From contig JAGXGH010000056.1 of the NCBI GenBank assembly GCA_024636835.1, positions 21,971 through 85,970 on the forward strand: a DNA stretch of 64,000 nucleotides, given 5' to 3'. Of the stretch, positions 9,136 through 17,848 are shown piece by piece. The notes under the pieces were generated by a model that did no database searches, was not told where the DNA came from, and saw nothing but the letters and a program-made list of their open reading frames with translations. Numbering within the stretch: position 1 is the first letter of the stretch; every line of letters begins with the position of its first letter. Made by a program: the position numbers and the translations under genes. The DNA comes from Verrucomicrobiales bacterium. Its GTDB lineage: Bacteria; Verrucomicrobiota; Verrucomicrobiia; Verrucomicrobiales; SLCJ01.

Positions 9136-9163
9136 GTTCTGCGCTGACATTTTCAAAAGCTTC

Positions 9164-9199
9164 ATCGGCTCTCTCCCTTAGGGAGGGGCCGATTTTTTA
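9164..9199 (+). terminator. Rho-independent terminator after PEP-CTERM gene
   Basis: Stem ATCGGC plus CTCTCCC pairs with GGGAGGG plus GCCGAT around a TTA loop, with one bulged T, and is followed by a run of six T. It is placed 28 bases after the PEP-CTERM stop and separates that gene from the next fucosidase. Confidence 0.85.
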
Positions 9200-9307
9200 T
9201 AGCCGATATAAGCGCGCCGTTTTCATAAGCATCACATCATTCTGGGCATATTTACCGAAGGATGCGGCCTACTTCGTTCAAGCAGCCCGGAAGCCCGTTT
9301 TTTTTCA

Positions 9308-10933
9308 ATGACACTTCCATCGTCAATATTACCAAAAAGCCTGATAGCCCTCACATGCTTGACTAATCTACTCACACTGAGTGCCGCTCTGGCCGTATCG
9401 AAAGAAGAATCCCAGCCCTATGACGGCAGTTGGGAGTCCCTGCAGCAGATGCCCGTGCCCGCATGGTTTGATGACGGCAAGATCGGGATCTTCATCCATT
9501 GGGGCCCCTACAGCGCAATTGGTTATGTAAAAGGTAATCGCGGTTACGCCGAGCATGTACCCAAACATATTTATAACGATCCAAAACACTATTACCCTTA
9601 CCTAAAAGAACGTTGGGGCGAAACCCCTCCTAAGTTCGGGTACAAAGATATCATTCCGGAGTTCAAAGCGGAGAATTGGGATCCCGATCAGTGGGCGGCA
9701 CTCTTTGCTGAAGTGGGTGCCAAATATGTCGTGCTAACGGCGGAGCATCATGATGGCTGGGCCAACTGGGATTCCGACCTGACGCCTTGGAATGCGGTGG
9801 ATAAGGGTCCCAAACGCGACATCGTCGGCGATTTGGGAAAAGCGGTGAGAGCGCAAGGACTGAAATATGCCCCCTCCTATCATCGTGAACGGCACACGGG
9901 GTTCTTCGCCAAAGAGCAGTACGCCGTGCACAGCGAACCTCACCCGGATATTGCCGAAGAAATTAAGCGTATGCCAGAGGCGGCCACGCTCTACGGACCG
10001 TTCAGCTACGATAAAGCTTTCGTGGATGACTACGTGGCCCGCTGGAAAGAGATTCAAACGAAATATAAGCCCGATATGCTGTGGTTGGATGATTTTCCCA
10101 TCTTCACCCGCGATGGCAATGATGTGCGGGCCGGAAAAATGCAGCCGGAGATCAAATATTTCGATGATCAGGTTCGTGGGATGATCACCGACTTTATGAA
10201 CGATGGCGCGGCACGCGGTGCCGATGTCTACGTCAACAACAAGGGAGCTAACCGCAACTGGCCGGCTGGGGTCGGATGTTTGGAGAAAGATAATCTCAAA
10301 CTCAAGGTGATCGGCCCAAAATGGCAGAGTTGCACGACATTCGGCACGTCATTTGGATACCTGGCCGCCGAAGAAAATCCGAACTATGCGTGGAAAAAGA
10401 CCGCTGAGGAGGTGATTCACGAAATGGTCGAAGTCATCAGCCGCAACGGCAACTTCTTGATCAACATAGGGCCCAAAGCGGATGGAACCATCCCGGCCTG
10501 GCAGGTTGAGCGGTTGCGCGAGATGGGTGCCTGGTTAAAAATCAACGGCGATGCCATTTATGGATCACGTTATTGGAAGGTAGATATGCAGCGGAACGAA
10601 CAGCTCTCTTTCACTACGAAAGGGAAAACGCTCTACGCGATCAAAAGCGCTAAACCGGCTGCTCCTTTCACGATTGAAGCGACTACGGGCTGGACCGCCG
10701 GTCAGGTAAAGTCAGTCAAGTTGCTCGGTTCCAATGACGCGGTGAATTGGGAGATGACTCCCCGCGGGTTACAGATCACGCCACCATCCAATCTCGGAAA
10801 AAGCATGTTCGCATGGACTTTCGCAATTTTGACGACCGAAGAGCAGCACCACTCCAATTCCATTCAAATAGATGCCAGCAAAGCGCTAAAAGGAACGAAG
10901 AAAGTGGATCTAGAGGGTGCTTACGACAAGTGA
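9308..10933 (+). CDS. Alpha-L-fucosidase, GH29, secreted (second copy)
   Basis: A 541-residue GH29 enzyme with a signal peptide at about residues 1-30. Barrel motifs: GIFIHWGPYSAIGY, YVVLTAEHHDGWANWDS and PDMLWLDDFP, where Asp261 is the likely nucleophile. The block ISRNGNFLINIGPKADG is the usual late GH29 signature, and a beta-sandwich domain follows. It differs considerably from the fucosidase at 6409 (RHTGFF and YAEHVPKHIYNDP insertions), so it belongs to another GH29 subgroup and probably cuts a different fucosyl linkage. Codon and base use looks slightly more AT-rich than its neighbours. It is preceded by a terminator, so it has its own promoter in 9200-9307. Confidence 0.93.
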   Translation: MTLPSSILPKSLIALTCLTNLLTLSAALAVSKEESQPYDGSWESLQQMPVPAWFDDGKIGIFIHWGPYSAIGYVKGNRGYAEHVPKHIYNDPKHYYPYLKERWGETPPKFGYKDIIPEFKAENWDPDQWAALFAEVGAKYVVLTAEHHDGWANWDSDLTPWNAVDKGPKRDIVGDLGKAVRAQGLKYAPSYHRERHTGFFAKEQYAVHSEPHPDIAEEIKRMPEAATLYGPFSYDKAFVDDYVARWKEIQTKYKPDMLWLDDFPIFTRDGNDVRAGKMQPEIKYFDDQVRGMITDFMNDGAARGADVYVNNKGANRNWPAGVGCLEKDNLKLKVIGPKWQSCTTFGTSFGYLAAEENPNYAWKKTAEEVIHEMVEVISRNGNFLINIGPKADGTIPAWQVERLREMGAWLKINGDAIYGSRYWKVDMQRNEQLSFTTKGKTLYAIKSAKPAAPFTIEATTGWTAGQVKSVKLLGSNDAVNWEMTPRGLQITPPSNLGKSMFAWTFAILTTEEQHHSNSIQIDASKALKGTKKVDLEGAYDK

Positions 10934-10948
10934 AAGAATCAGTTTTTT

Positions 10949-10992
10949 TGCTCCAATTCGGTAACCTTCCGTAACTTTTTGGTATTAGAGGG
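10949..10992 (+). promoter_or_regulatory. PEP-CTERM upstream element, copy 3
   Basis: Third copy: GCTCCAATTC, GTAACCTTCC, GTAAC, a T run and GGTATTAGAGGG followed by TGGCAAT. Bases further upstream (TCAG plus a T run at 10940-10949) also match copy 1 (4281-4289). It begins 16 bases after the fucosidase stop and ends 49 bases before the PEP-CTERM start at 11041. Confidence 0.7.
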
Positions 10993-11040
10993 TGGCAATT
11001 GTCTACAAGGAAGACTCAGGTACCGTAAACCCGCACAAAT

Positions 11041-11868
11041 ATGATGACTACCCGTTCCAAACTCACCACGCTTACCCTTTGCTCTCTGGCCGCAGGCTTT
11101 CTGCCAGCTCAGGCGGCGGTTCTCATCGACCACACTTTCGATGGAGTCGCCAACGACACCGGTCCGGCGTTTCAAGAAGTGCAAAACACCTCAGGAACAG
11201 CAGGAACAGCAAACCTGAGTACCGGCGAGATCAAGCTGGGGAATTTTGATAGCAGCAACGTTGGCTTCAATAACGTCAGCACGGTCAATGTGACGGCGCT
11301 CGATCCGACCGCCACCGGGTTTACTGCCACCTTCTATGTGACCAGCACAACTGCGGACGTGTCGTCATTGCTCTACAACGGCATGTTCTTCGGTGTGGTT
11401 TCCGGCACCGCCGCTACGGGAACCGGCGGCAGTAATCTCTGGGTCAACAATCCAGATGCCTTTGGCTACGTCGCTGGCAGCGGCGCATACGGTGACCATC
11501 TGATGCGCCAGGACGGCACTACAGATGCGAATTCCACAAATTCATCCCTGACGACCACGCAGCCGACCGACGCTTCGTTCAAAGACGGCTTCACACTCTC
11601 CCTCAGTATGTTCAATGACAATTCCTGGTCAATCACCTCCACTGGCTTGAGCACGAATCTGAATGGTAGCGGCAGCCTGAACACCGCCGCTTTCTCCTAC
11701 GCGGACATCGTCAATGATCTAGGGCTCTACGTTAGCCTACAGGGTCAAGCGGGCAACCCCACCATTACCATGAACCGGATGACCCTAGAAAGCGTTGCCG
11801 TACCTGAGCCATCTTCCGCACTGCTCTGCCTTGGAGGCTTGGGTCTTTTGCTCCGTCGCAGACGTTGA
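11041..11868 (+). CDS. PEP-CTERM sorting domain protein
   Basis: Exported protein of 275 residues. Signal peptide about 1-25 (SLAAGFLPAQAA), then a concanavalin/LamG-like beta-rich body (VLIDHTFDG near the start, FKDGFTLSLSMFNDNSWSI later), and the sorting tail VPEPSSALLC, a leucine-rich hydrophobic stretch and RRRR. The LIDHTFDG opening is common in verrucomicrobial PEP-CTERM proteins. Proteins of this kind are thought to be cleaved by an exosortase and anchored in an exopolysaccharide matrix. Expression is probably driven by the shared element at 10949-10992. A GGATTGG/CCAATCC hairpin at about 11900-11920 lies downstream but has no T run. Confidence 0.9.
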   Translation: MMTTRSKLTTLTLCSLAAGFLPAQAAVLIDHTFDGVANDTGPAFQEVQNTSGTAGTANLSTGEIKLGNFDSSNVGFNNVSTVNVTALDPTATGFTATFYVTSTTADVSSLLYNGMFFGVVSGTAATGTGGSNLWVNNPDAFGYVAGSGAYGDHLMRQDGTTDANSTNSSLTTTQPTDASFKDGFTLSLSMFNDNSWSITSTGLSTNLNGSGSLNTAAFSYADIVNDLGLYVSLQGQAGNPTITMNRMTLESVAVPEPSSALLCLGGLGLLLRRRR

Positions 11869-12008
11869 GAACTGCTCGCGGCCAGTGGCGAATCACGGGC
11901 GGATTGGCAACGCCCAATCCACACGGCCAAAACACCGCAAAGCCTTATAAACACCGACTTGCCGTCGGAGGCCTACTGCTGGAATACCATTTTCCCATCG
12001 CCACCGCG

Positions 12009-12024
12009 TGATAGGTTGGTCTTC
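12009..12024 (+). repeat. 16-bp dispersed repeat, copy 2
   Basis: Exact second copy of the 16-base word at 2669-2684. It lies 97 bases before the probable start of the giant secreted protein. The region 11869-12120 otherwise holds only the GGATTGG hairpin and no gene. Confidence 0.4.
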
Positions 12025-12120
12025 CCGTGTCGTTTTCCCGCGGTTGGATCACGCCCATGACCTACACCAGATGGAGCAGCAAATTCATCATAATCCCTTA
12101 TGTTCATAGATCCGCATCGA

Positions 12121-15100
12121 ATGACCATATTGTTTTCGACCTGTGCGGCTGTGCTATCTGGTTTCTTCGCCACCCCTTCTCAGGCTACCAACTACGACAA
12201 TGGCTATGTTTGGGAGCGATCCACAAATTGGACCGTGAACGGCACTTCCCCGGATCCATCAAGCAAACAGGATGATCAAGGAACGGTTGTCTGGAATTAC
12301 ACCTATGTCTCGGGCGGAAGCTTAATCAATGACACTGGCACCAACAAATGGTGGTCCCTTGCCCGCACGAATATGACGGCAGGCGAATGGTATGGCGCAC
12401 CCGTATTTTTGAGTGGTTCGAGCCTCCCTTACTTCAGTCAGGGCGCCGCGCAGATGCATACCAACGCCATCGATACCGCGCCCCTGGCGGTGTGGACATG
12501 CCCGGTGGACAACGCCGAGATCGAAATCGGGGGGAGGGTGTCCTGGCGCGGAGGGGGCGGAACCAATACCGCCTCGGCGGATTATGTCTTGGCCTTGCGA
12601 CGGGCGGCGGACAGCAGTTGGCAAGTGCTGGATTCCGCTGTGTTTGTCCCGAATGGCGGCACCTCGCCGGGCTACACCCGCGAGTATTCCGGAGCACAGG
12701 CTTTGGCGCCTCTCAGTCTCTCGCAGGGCGATCAACTTGTCTGGGGATTCAAGCGGCATTCAAATTTCACCAGCAACGGCGGCTGGATCAATATGAACGA
12801 CAGCCTCACGTTCACTTTGGGATACAGTACCTCCATTGCCGATGTGGAGGTCTACGCCCCGCTCTCGGGAAGCTCGAAGGCCATCTTTACCCTCGATCTC
12901 AATCGTCCGGACGCCGGGATCATCACGGTGGATTATGCCACAGCCGACGGAACCGCCCTTGCGGGGACAGACTACGCGGCGACCAGCGGCACCCTGGAGT
13001 TTACGCCGGGTGAGACCACCAAGACGATTTCGGTTCCGATCATGGCTGTCACGGAAGCCCAGAACGCCAAAAGCTTCTCGCTGACATTGTCGAATCCGGT
13101 CGGAGTGGATTTGGGCAGAGCGACCGCCACATGCACGATTCTTAGCAACGTCGTGGCGCCGGTGACTGGGTTGACGGCGATTCCCATGGGCACCTCGGGC
13201 ATCGATCTGGCCTGGATTGAACCCGCCGCTCTTCCGGGTGGCTATCAGGTGGAGCGATCAATCGCTGGAGGTGGCTGGACGATCCTGGCCACGCTCCCGA
13301 CCGGGACGAACACCTATCGGGATATCAACATCGTGCCGGATGCGTCCTACAGTTATCGGATCACTTCCTTCAATGATGCCGCCTCCAACTCCTCATCGGT
13401 GGCACAGGCCACAATGCCTTCCAAAGCGAATACCTTGCCCCCCAGCGCTTTTGGGATGGTCCGTGACTACGGCAGCACCTGGTGGGCCGGCGGCTCACGC
13501 GGATCAGCGGTTTGGCATGTGAAAACCAGCCGTTACGCCATGACTTTCAACAGCGGTTCGCTCAGCCTCACCTCGATTTTTCCGCTGGAGGAAACGCTTC
13601 CGGAAACAACGGCACTGGATCAGCCCCAGAGCGAAAGTTTTCCCGCTTCCGCCCCCTCGAGCAGCCTCTCCGCCACCATGACCTCATCGGGATCGAGCGT
13701 TGTGATTCAGCCAGCTGCGACCAATACCAACAACACGCACTTACTGAATAACGGAAAATTCTACCAACGGCGCTGGGTGAAAATCAAAACCAACTCAGGA
13801 CCCGCCCTCAACACCGCGCAAAGTGGATACGAGGTCATTGCCTGGCCCGACCGGGTCTCCATCATCTGCCGGGTGGTGCCTACCTCATCCGTCACCGGGG
13901 GAAGCCTGACCATGACCCTGAACCTGGACAGCATCTTCGACGAACTCTCCGGCAGCGGAGTGGCACAGGCTCTCGCCGCAACCGATGACAGCGGGTATGT
14001 CGTCTTCAAGAGTGCCGGAAGTGATACCATCACCGTCGACCCCACCAATTCCCGCGTCACCATCGAAACCGACGCGGGCACTTGGAATGCTGATGAAGAA
14101 CGCACTGTCGGTCTGGTCATCTATCCATCCAACGATGTGGCCCAGACTCTTCCGGTGGCGGACCAAATCGAAAGTGGTTCGCTCACTGTTACGGCGGTCC
14201 AAACCGCTCCAGTCAATGTAACGATTACCCCTTCATACGAACTCGATTATGGCTACTACGAAATCCTGATGCCCACGAACACAAGGGCGGACGATTCGAA
14301 TCGGATTGAACGCAACCAGGTCACGATTCAAAATCCCACGTCCTCCCCTCAGCTCGCGCGTCTTGCATTTAACAAGGGGGCGTTTGGCAAACAGGCCGGG
14401 ATCTCCTGTTTTCTTCGAGATATGGATGGCAACCCACTGGGAATCCCCGTTCAGCTTTCTAAAAACTGGCACAATGCGACCAGCGACCGATGGATCGGTT
14501 CCTGGTTCAATGGAATGACCCTGCTCACGATTCCGCCCAATACCACGCTGCAATTTGAAGCCGTCGTTCTCGGGCAAAACTATGCCGGGATACCAGCCGC
14601 CAGCCATGCCCAGCTTAGCCTGGTGGGTTGGGGCGGCAACGGTAACCACCAGTGGGATGAATCCGCCATCGGTTGCTGGGGAGAGACTCTTGTTTATGAT
14701 CCGGATTCCGCTCTGGCAGGCGCCATCGGCACCGATTCACGCCCGATGCTCCTGTTGCGCAACACCGGCGACGAGAAACAATGGACGGGGAATTACGGCG
14801 GGTGCGATTTCCTGCGTTACTACGACGGGGGTGGCACCCGCCGTTATCAAAAACGGATCCGCAGTTGGTATCAGCGCTATGGGCCCAATCTCACGGATGT
14901 CACCTACGCCGGCGAAACCGATAACTCCCTCATCGACTTTAAATACAGCACAAGCATCTATCGCTCCAACGACTACGTCCGCGGACGGCACCACATCCGC
15001 TATGACGTCAAGAGCGACGCTTCGTTTAACCGGATGGTTTTCTTCCAAATGGCTTCGGACAATTACAACTACAATGCGGGCACGGCGCATGCCTACGGCT

Positions 15101-16527
15101 ACGCCGGTGATTTGTCACCCACCCAGACATGGACGACCGCGGGACCCTCCACGCCAGTTGAACTGACAGGAGCACTTCCCTGGTTTTCCACCCTGAATTG
15201 TCCGGTCGACAGTCGGGTTCCAAGCCAAACAGGAGCCCAGCGGGGATTCATCATTCGCTCATGGAATGCGCGCATCAACGGGCAGGACAATGTGTCGCCC
15301 TATTTTGTCGCCAACGGTTCCCGCGTCGATCTGGTCCCGCCCCCGGGTGTGACCGCGCTCAAGGCGGGCGACTACATTGAAGCCGAGATTGAACGGGTTT
15401 ATTTCGGGCAGGCAGCAAGTGCCTACTATGGCGAGGACGATCATTTCCGGACCGCGTTGCAGGATTACGGCAACCAGCACGAGATGGTGATGCGCGAAGC
15501 CGTTGGCAACGATCTCTCGGTGAATGTAAGCATCGGCACGCTGGAAAAGAGCTATCCGGTGCAAATCAGAACGTCGGACAACACCGCCGAGTTCAGCATC
15601 ACCGGCGGGATAGGTTATATGCCCATCACCCTCACGGGCTTGACCGATTACCGTAGTCCTTTGTTGGAGGAAAACAGTGGAGGTGCCTGGGTCGCCCTCG
15701 GCGCGACAACCGGCGGCGGCAATGCCTGGCAGGCTGATTACGAACCGGAAAGCGGCACCTGGCAGCTGACCATCAACGTCAGGCTCGACGACGCAGCCTA
15801 TCAGGATATCACCGCGTTACGCGACAGCGCCGCCACCCGGACCTTCCGGTTCCGACAGGCCGGTGCGCCCTCCGCGACGGTGGCTCCGTCTGGACCCGCA
15901 GTGCCCGGCGTGCCCATGCCGCAGGAGATCAACCTTTCCTCCCCGGACACAGACGTATCCTCTATCAGCGTGTATGCCATCTCGTCCGACAACACGCTGA
16001 TTTCGAACCAGAATCTGTCAGTCACGGGCAGTGGGGCGAACCGAACCTTTACCTTCACTCCGAATCCCGGAATGCAGGGATCGGCTTCCATCACCCTCTA
16101 CATCGTCGATGTGGATGGCCGGGTGACGGTTTGGACACTCCCGGTGAACGTCAATGCCCGCTTGGCATGGGAGGCGGCCTATCTGGAAGGCATCACGGAT
16201 CCAAATCTTATCGACGATGGCGAGGATCCTGACGGCGACGGAATGATCAACCTATGGGAGTATCAGGCAGGCACCAATCCTTTGGATCCATCCGATTTTC
16301 TCTCAATCTCAAACTTTGAGCCTTTCGTGTCACCCAGTAAACATAGTTTCCATATCTCTGGCCGTGCTGGCCGCGCCTATTGTCTCGAACGCGCCCCCGA
16401 TTTGAAGACATGGGGCGACATTACAGAGAGTGAAACCTTGCCCAGTGACCAAACGATCACCTTGGAGGATCTCAACCCGCCCGCAAGCGATAGCTTGTTT
16501 TACCGCGTACGGCCTATTGCGCCGTGA
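12121..16527 (+). CDS. Giant secreted multidomain protein (Calx-beta, FN3, EF-hand-like)
   Basis: About 1,468 residues from ATG 12121; the frame opens at 12100, but the signal peptide MTILFSTCAAVLSGFFATPSQA starts at 12121. N-terminal beta-sandwich (residues about 25-235), then a Calx-beta domain (about 238-345: ITVDYATADGTALAGTDYAA, SFSLTLSNP), an FN3 domain (about 350-435), and a long central region of roughly 900 residues that I do not recognise (Trp- and Tyr-rich, with RYDVKSDASFNRMVFFQM). The C-terminus carries an EF-hand or thrombospondin-3-like calcium motif (DDGEDPDGDGMINLWEYQAGTNPLDPSD) and a final beta domain. The layout suggests a glycan-active or glycan-binding enzyme of unknown family. 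The adjacent esterases and lyase-like context favour a polysaccharide role. Confidence 0.75.
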   Translation: MTILFSTCAAVLSGFFATPSQATNYDNGYVWERSTNWTVNGTSPDPSSKQDDQGTVVWNYTYVSGGSLINDTGTNKWWSLARTNMTAGEWYGAPVFLSGSSLPYFSQGAAQMHTNAIDTAPLAVWTCPVDNAEIEIGGRVSWRGGGGTNTASADYVLALRRAADSSWQVLDSAVFVPNGGTSPGYTREYSGAQALAPLSLSQGDQLVWGFKRHSNFTSNGGWINMNDSLTFTLGYSTSIADVEVYAPLSGSSKAIFTLDLNRPDAGIITVDYATADGTALAGTDYAATSGTLEFTPGETTKTISVPIMAVTEAQNAKSFSLTLSNPVGVDLGRATATCTILSNVVAPVTGLTAIPMGTSGIDLAWIEPAALPGGYQVERSIAGGGWTILATLPTGTNTYRDINIVPDASYSYRITSFNDAASNSSSVAQATMPSKANTLPPSAFGMVRDYGSTWWAGGSRGSAVWHVKTSRYAMTFNSGSLSLTSIFPLEETLPETTALDQPQSESFPASAPSSSLSATMTSSGSSVVIQPAATNTNNTHLLNNGKFYQRRWVKIKTNSGPALNTAQSGYEVIAWPDRVSIICRVVPTSSVTGGSLTMTLNLDSIFDELSGSGVAQALAATDDSGYVVFKSAGSDTITVDPTNSRVTIETDAGTWNADEERTVGLVIYPSNDVAQTLPVADQIESGSLTVTAVQTAPVNVTITPSYELDYGYYEILMPTNTRADDSNRIERNQVTIQNPTSSPQLARLAFNKGAFGKQAGISCFLRDMDGNPLGIPVQLSKNWHNATSDRWIGSWFNGMTLLTIPPNTTLQFEAVVLGQNYAGIPAASHAQLSLVGWGGNGNHQWDESAIGCWGETLVYDPDSALAGAIGTDSRPMLLLRNTGDEKQWTGNYGGCDFLRYYDGGGTRRYQKRIRSWYQRYGPNLTDVTYAGETDNSLIDFKYSTSIYRSNDYVRGRHHIRYDVKSDASFNRMVFFQMASDNYNYNAGTAHAYGYAGDLSPTQTWTTAGPSTPVELTGALPWFSTLNCPVDSRVPSQTGAQRGFIIRSWNARINGQDNVSPYFVANGSRVDLVPPPGVTALKAGDYIEAEIERVYFGQAASAYYGEDDHFRTALQDYGNQHEMVMREAVGNDLSVNVSIGTLEKSYPVQIRTSDNTAEFSITGGIGYMPITLTGLTDYRSPLLEENSGGAWVALGATTGGGNAWQADYEPESGTWQLTINVRLDDAAYQDITALRDSAATRTFRFRQAGAPSATVAPSGPAVPGVPMPQEINLSSPDTDVSSISVYAISSDNTLISNQNLSVTGSGANRTFTFTPNPGMQGSASITLYIVDVDGRVTVWTLPVNVNARLAWEAAYLEGITDPNLIDDGEDPDGDGMINLWEYQAGTNPLDPSDFLSISNFEPFVSPSKHSFHISGRAGRAYCLERAPDLKTWGDITESETLPSDQTITLEDLNPPASDSLFYRVRPIAP

Positions 16528-16655
16528 GAAATGAAGGCTAAGTATCACAAATGATCACGTCGAAATGATGAAAAGGGGTCGTTTCCTAATTCTTGTGATT
16601 GATACACAGGGTTAGGAGTCATAGCCGAAGGACTGAGTTAAGCGGGTTTTAAGAA
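16528..16655. other. Gene-free spacer
   Basis: Between the giant secreted protein and the decayed esterase. No open frame with coding character and no clear terminator was seen. Confidence 0.5.
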
Positions 16656-17802
16656 GTTGTGGAGAATCGCGACCAGTTCACAAACGGGCGAGGACGCACG
16701 CGCTCTTTGAGAGAAGCACCTGATGGCGCTATTAAAACGGTGCCAAGCGAGTCATGCCTAAAGCTCGGCCACAGGCTAGTACGATCGTCCCTCTATACGG
16801 TGGCGAGTTTTCATACGAGCTATACTGGGTCTCTAGAGGGTCTCCCATAGCTCTTATAAGTCTCACGGACGTCTGCCAAACAGCCTCACAGTCCACTAGT
16901 TTATCTAAAACATGAGCCTCTTGAATACCTTGGAGATCGAGGGCTACCAGGGCTGTCATTTTAGTGCCATAGGTTACGCCAATATGGCCGCTCGTATGCT
17001 GCCTGTGGTCAGTCGCGACTTCTATGGAGTTGCTTCCGGCGTTATCACCCCACCCAACCTGCAACGTGCTTACTTCACCTCTGGTGCGAGGACCGCCATC
17101 GCTTTGGAATTCGACCAAGCCATGAGTTGGAATGCTAATTCGCTCTTTAATTGGTATGTGGATGACGACAACAGCCCTGTTAGTTCTGGGAGTGTAGCCG
17201 GAAACACAGTCACCCTCCAATTGTCCAGCCCCGCTGCCGCAAATGCCACCATTGACTACTTACAGGATGATTCGTGGTCATCTTCGGAACCGGTTTCGAC
17301 CCTTGTGCATGGTGTAAACGGCCTGCCCGCCTTCACATTTGCCGATGTGCCGATCGAGACACTCACCTTGTATGAAGCGTGGATCAATTTAAAGAATCTC
17401 ACTGGTAATACTGCAGATGGCGAGGCCGATCCAGATTTCGATGGATTGAAAAATGCCCTCGAGTTTGTCTTGGGCGGCGAGCCAAATCCATCTGCCCCGG
17501 GTTCCAACTCGTCTTCCCTCATGCCGATTGCCACCCACAACTCATCGGGCGATTTGATTTTCTCTTTCCAACGCAAAACTTCATCAGTGAGTGGCGTGGA
17601 TCTCAGCTTCCGCTGGTCCACTGACCTGATATTTCCAGCAACCAATACCGTGCAGATCGGCGCGGTGAGTGCTTCATACGACGGTATCAGTGTCGCGATT
17701 AGCAGCCTCGATGCTGAAACCGATTCGATTGTCATCACCGTCCCCGAATCCAAGGTGGTCGACGGGAAGTTGTTTGGTCGCCTCAGTGCTCTGTTGTTGT
17801 AA
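16656..17802 (+). pseudogene. Broken SASA/SGNH-type carbohydrate esterase
   Basis: The intact part is the frame 16912-17802 (296 codons). It opens with GCHFSAIGYANMAARMLPVV, the region around the catalytic His of sialate O-acetylesterase-like proteins, then an Ig-like domain, an EF-hand-like motif (DGEADPDFDGLKNALEFVLGG) and a terminal beta domain. Upstream, in another frame at 16736-16910, come residues TIVPLYGGEFSYELYWVSRG and IALISL, typical of the middle of the same family, ended by stops. The N-terminal SGQSN block and about 100 central residues are missing. I read this as a deletion plus frameshift remnant. The 296-codon piece might still be translated, but without the catalytic Ser. 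Confidence 0.7.
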
Positions 17803-17848
17803 GATTTATAGTTTTTCAAACGAACTAAAGATATTGACCGAAACATAT

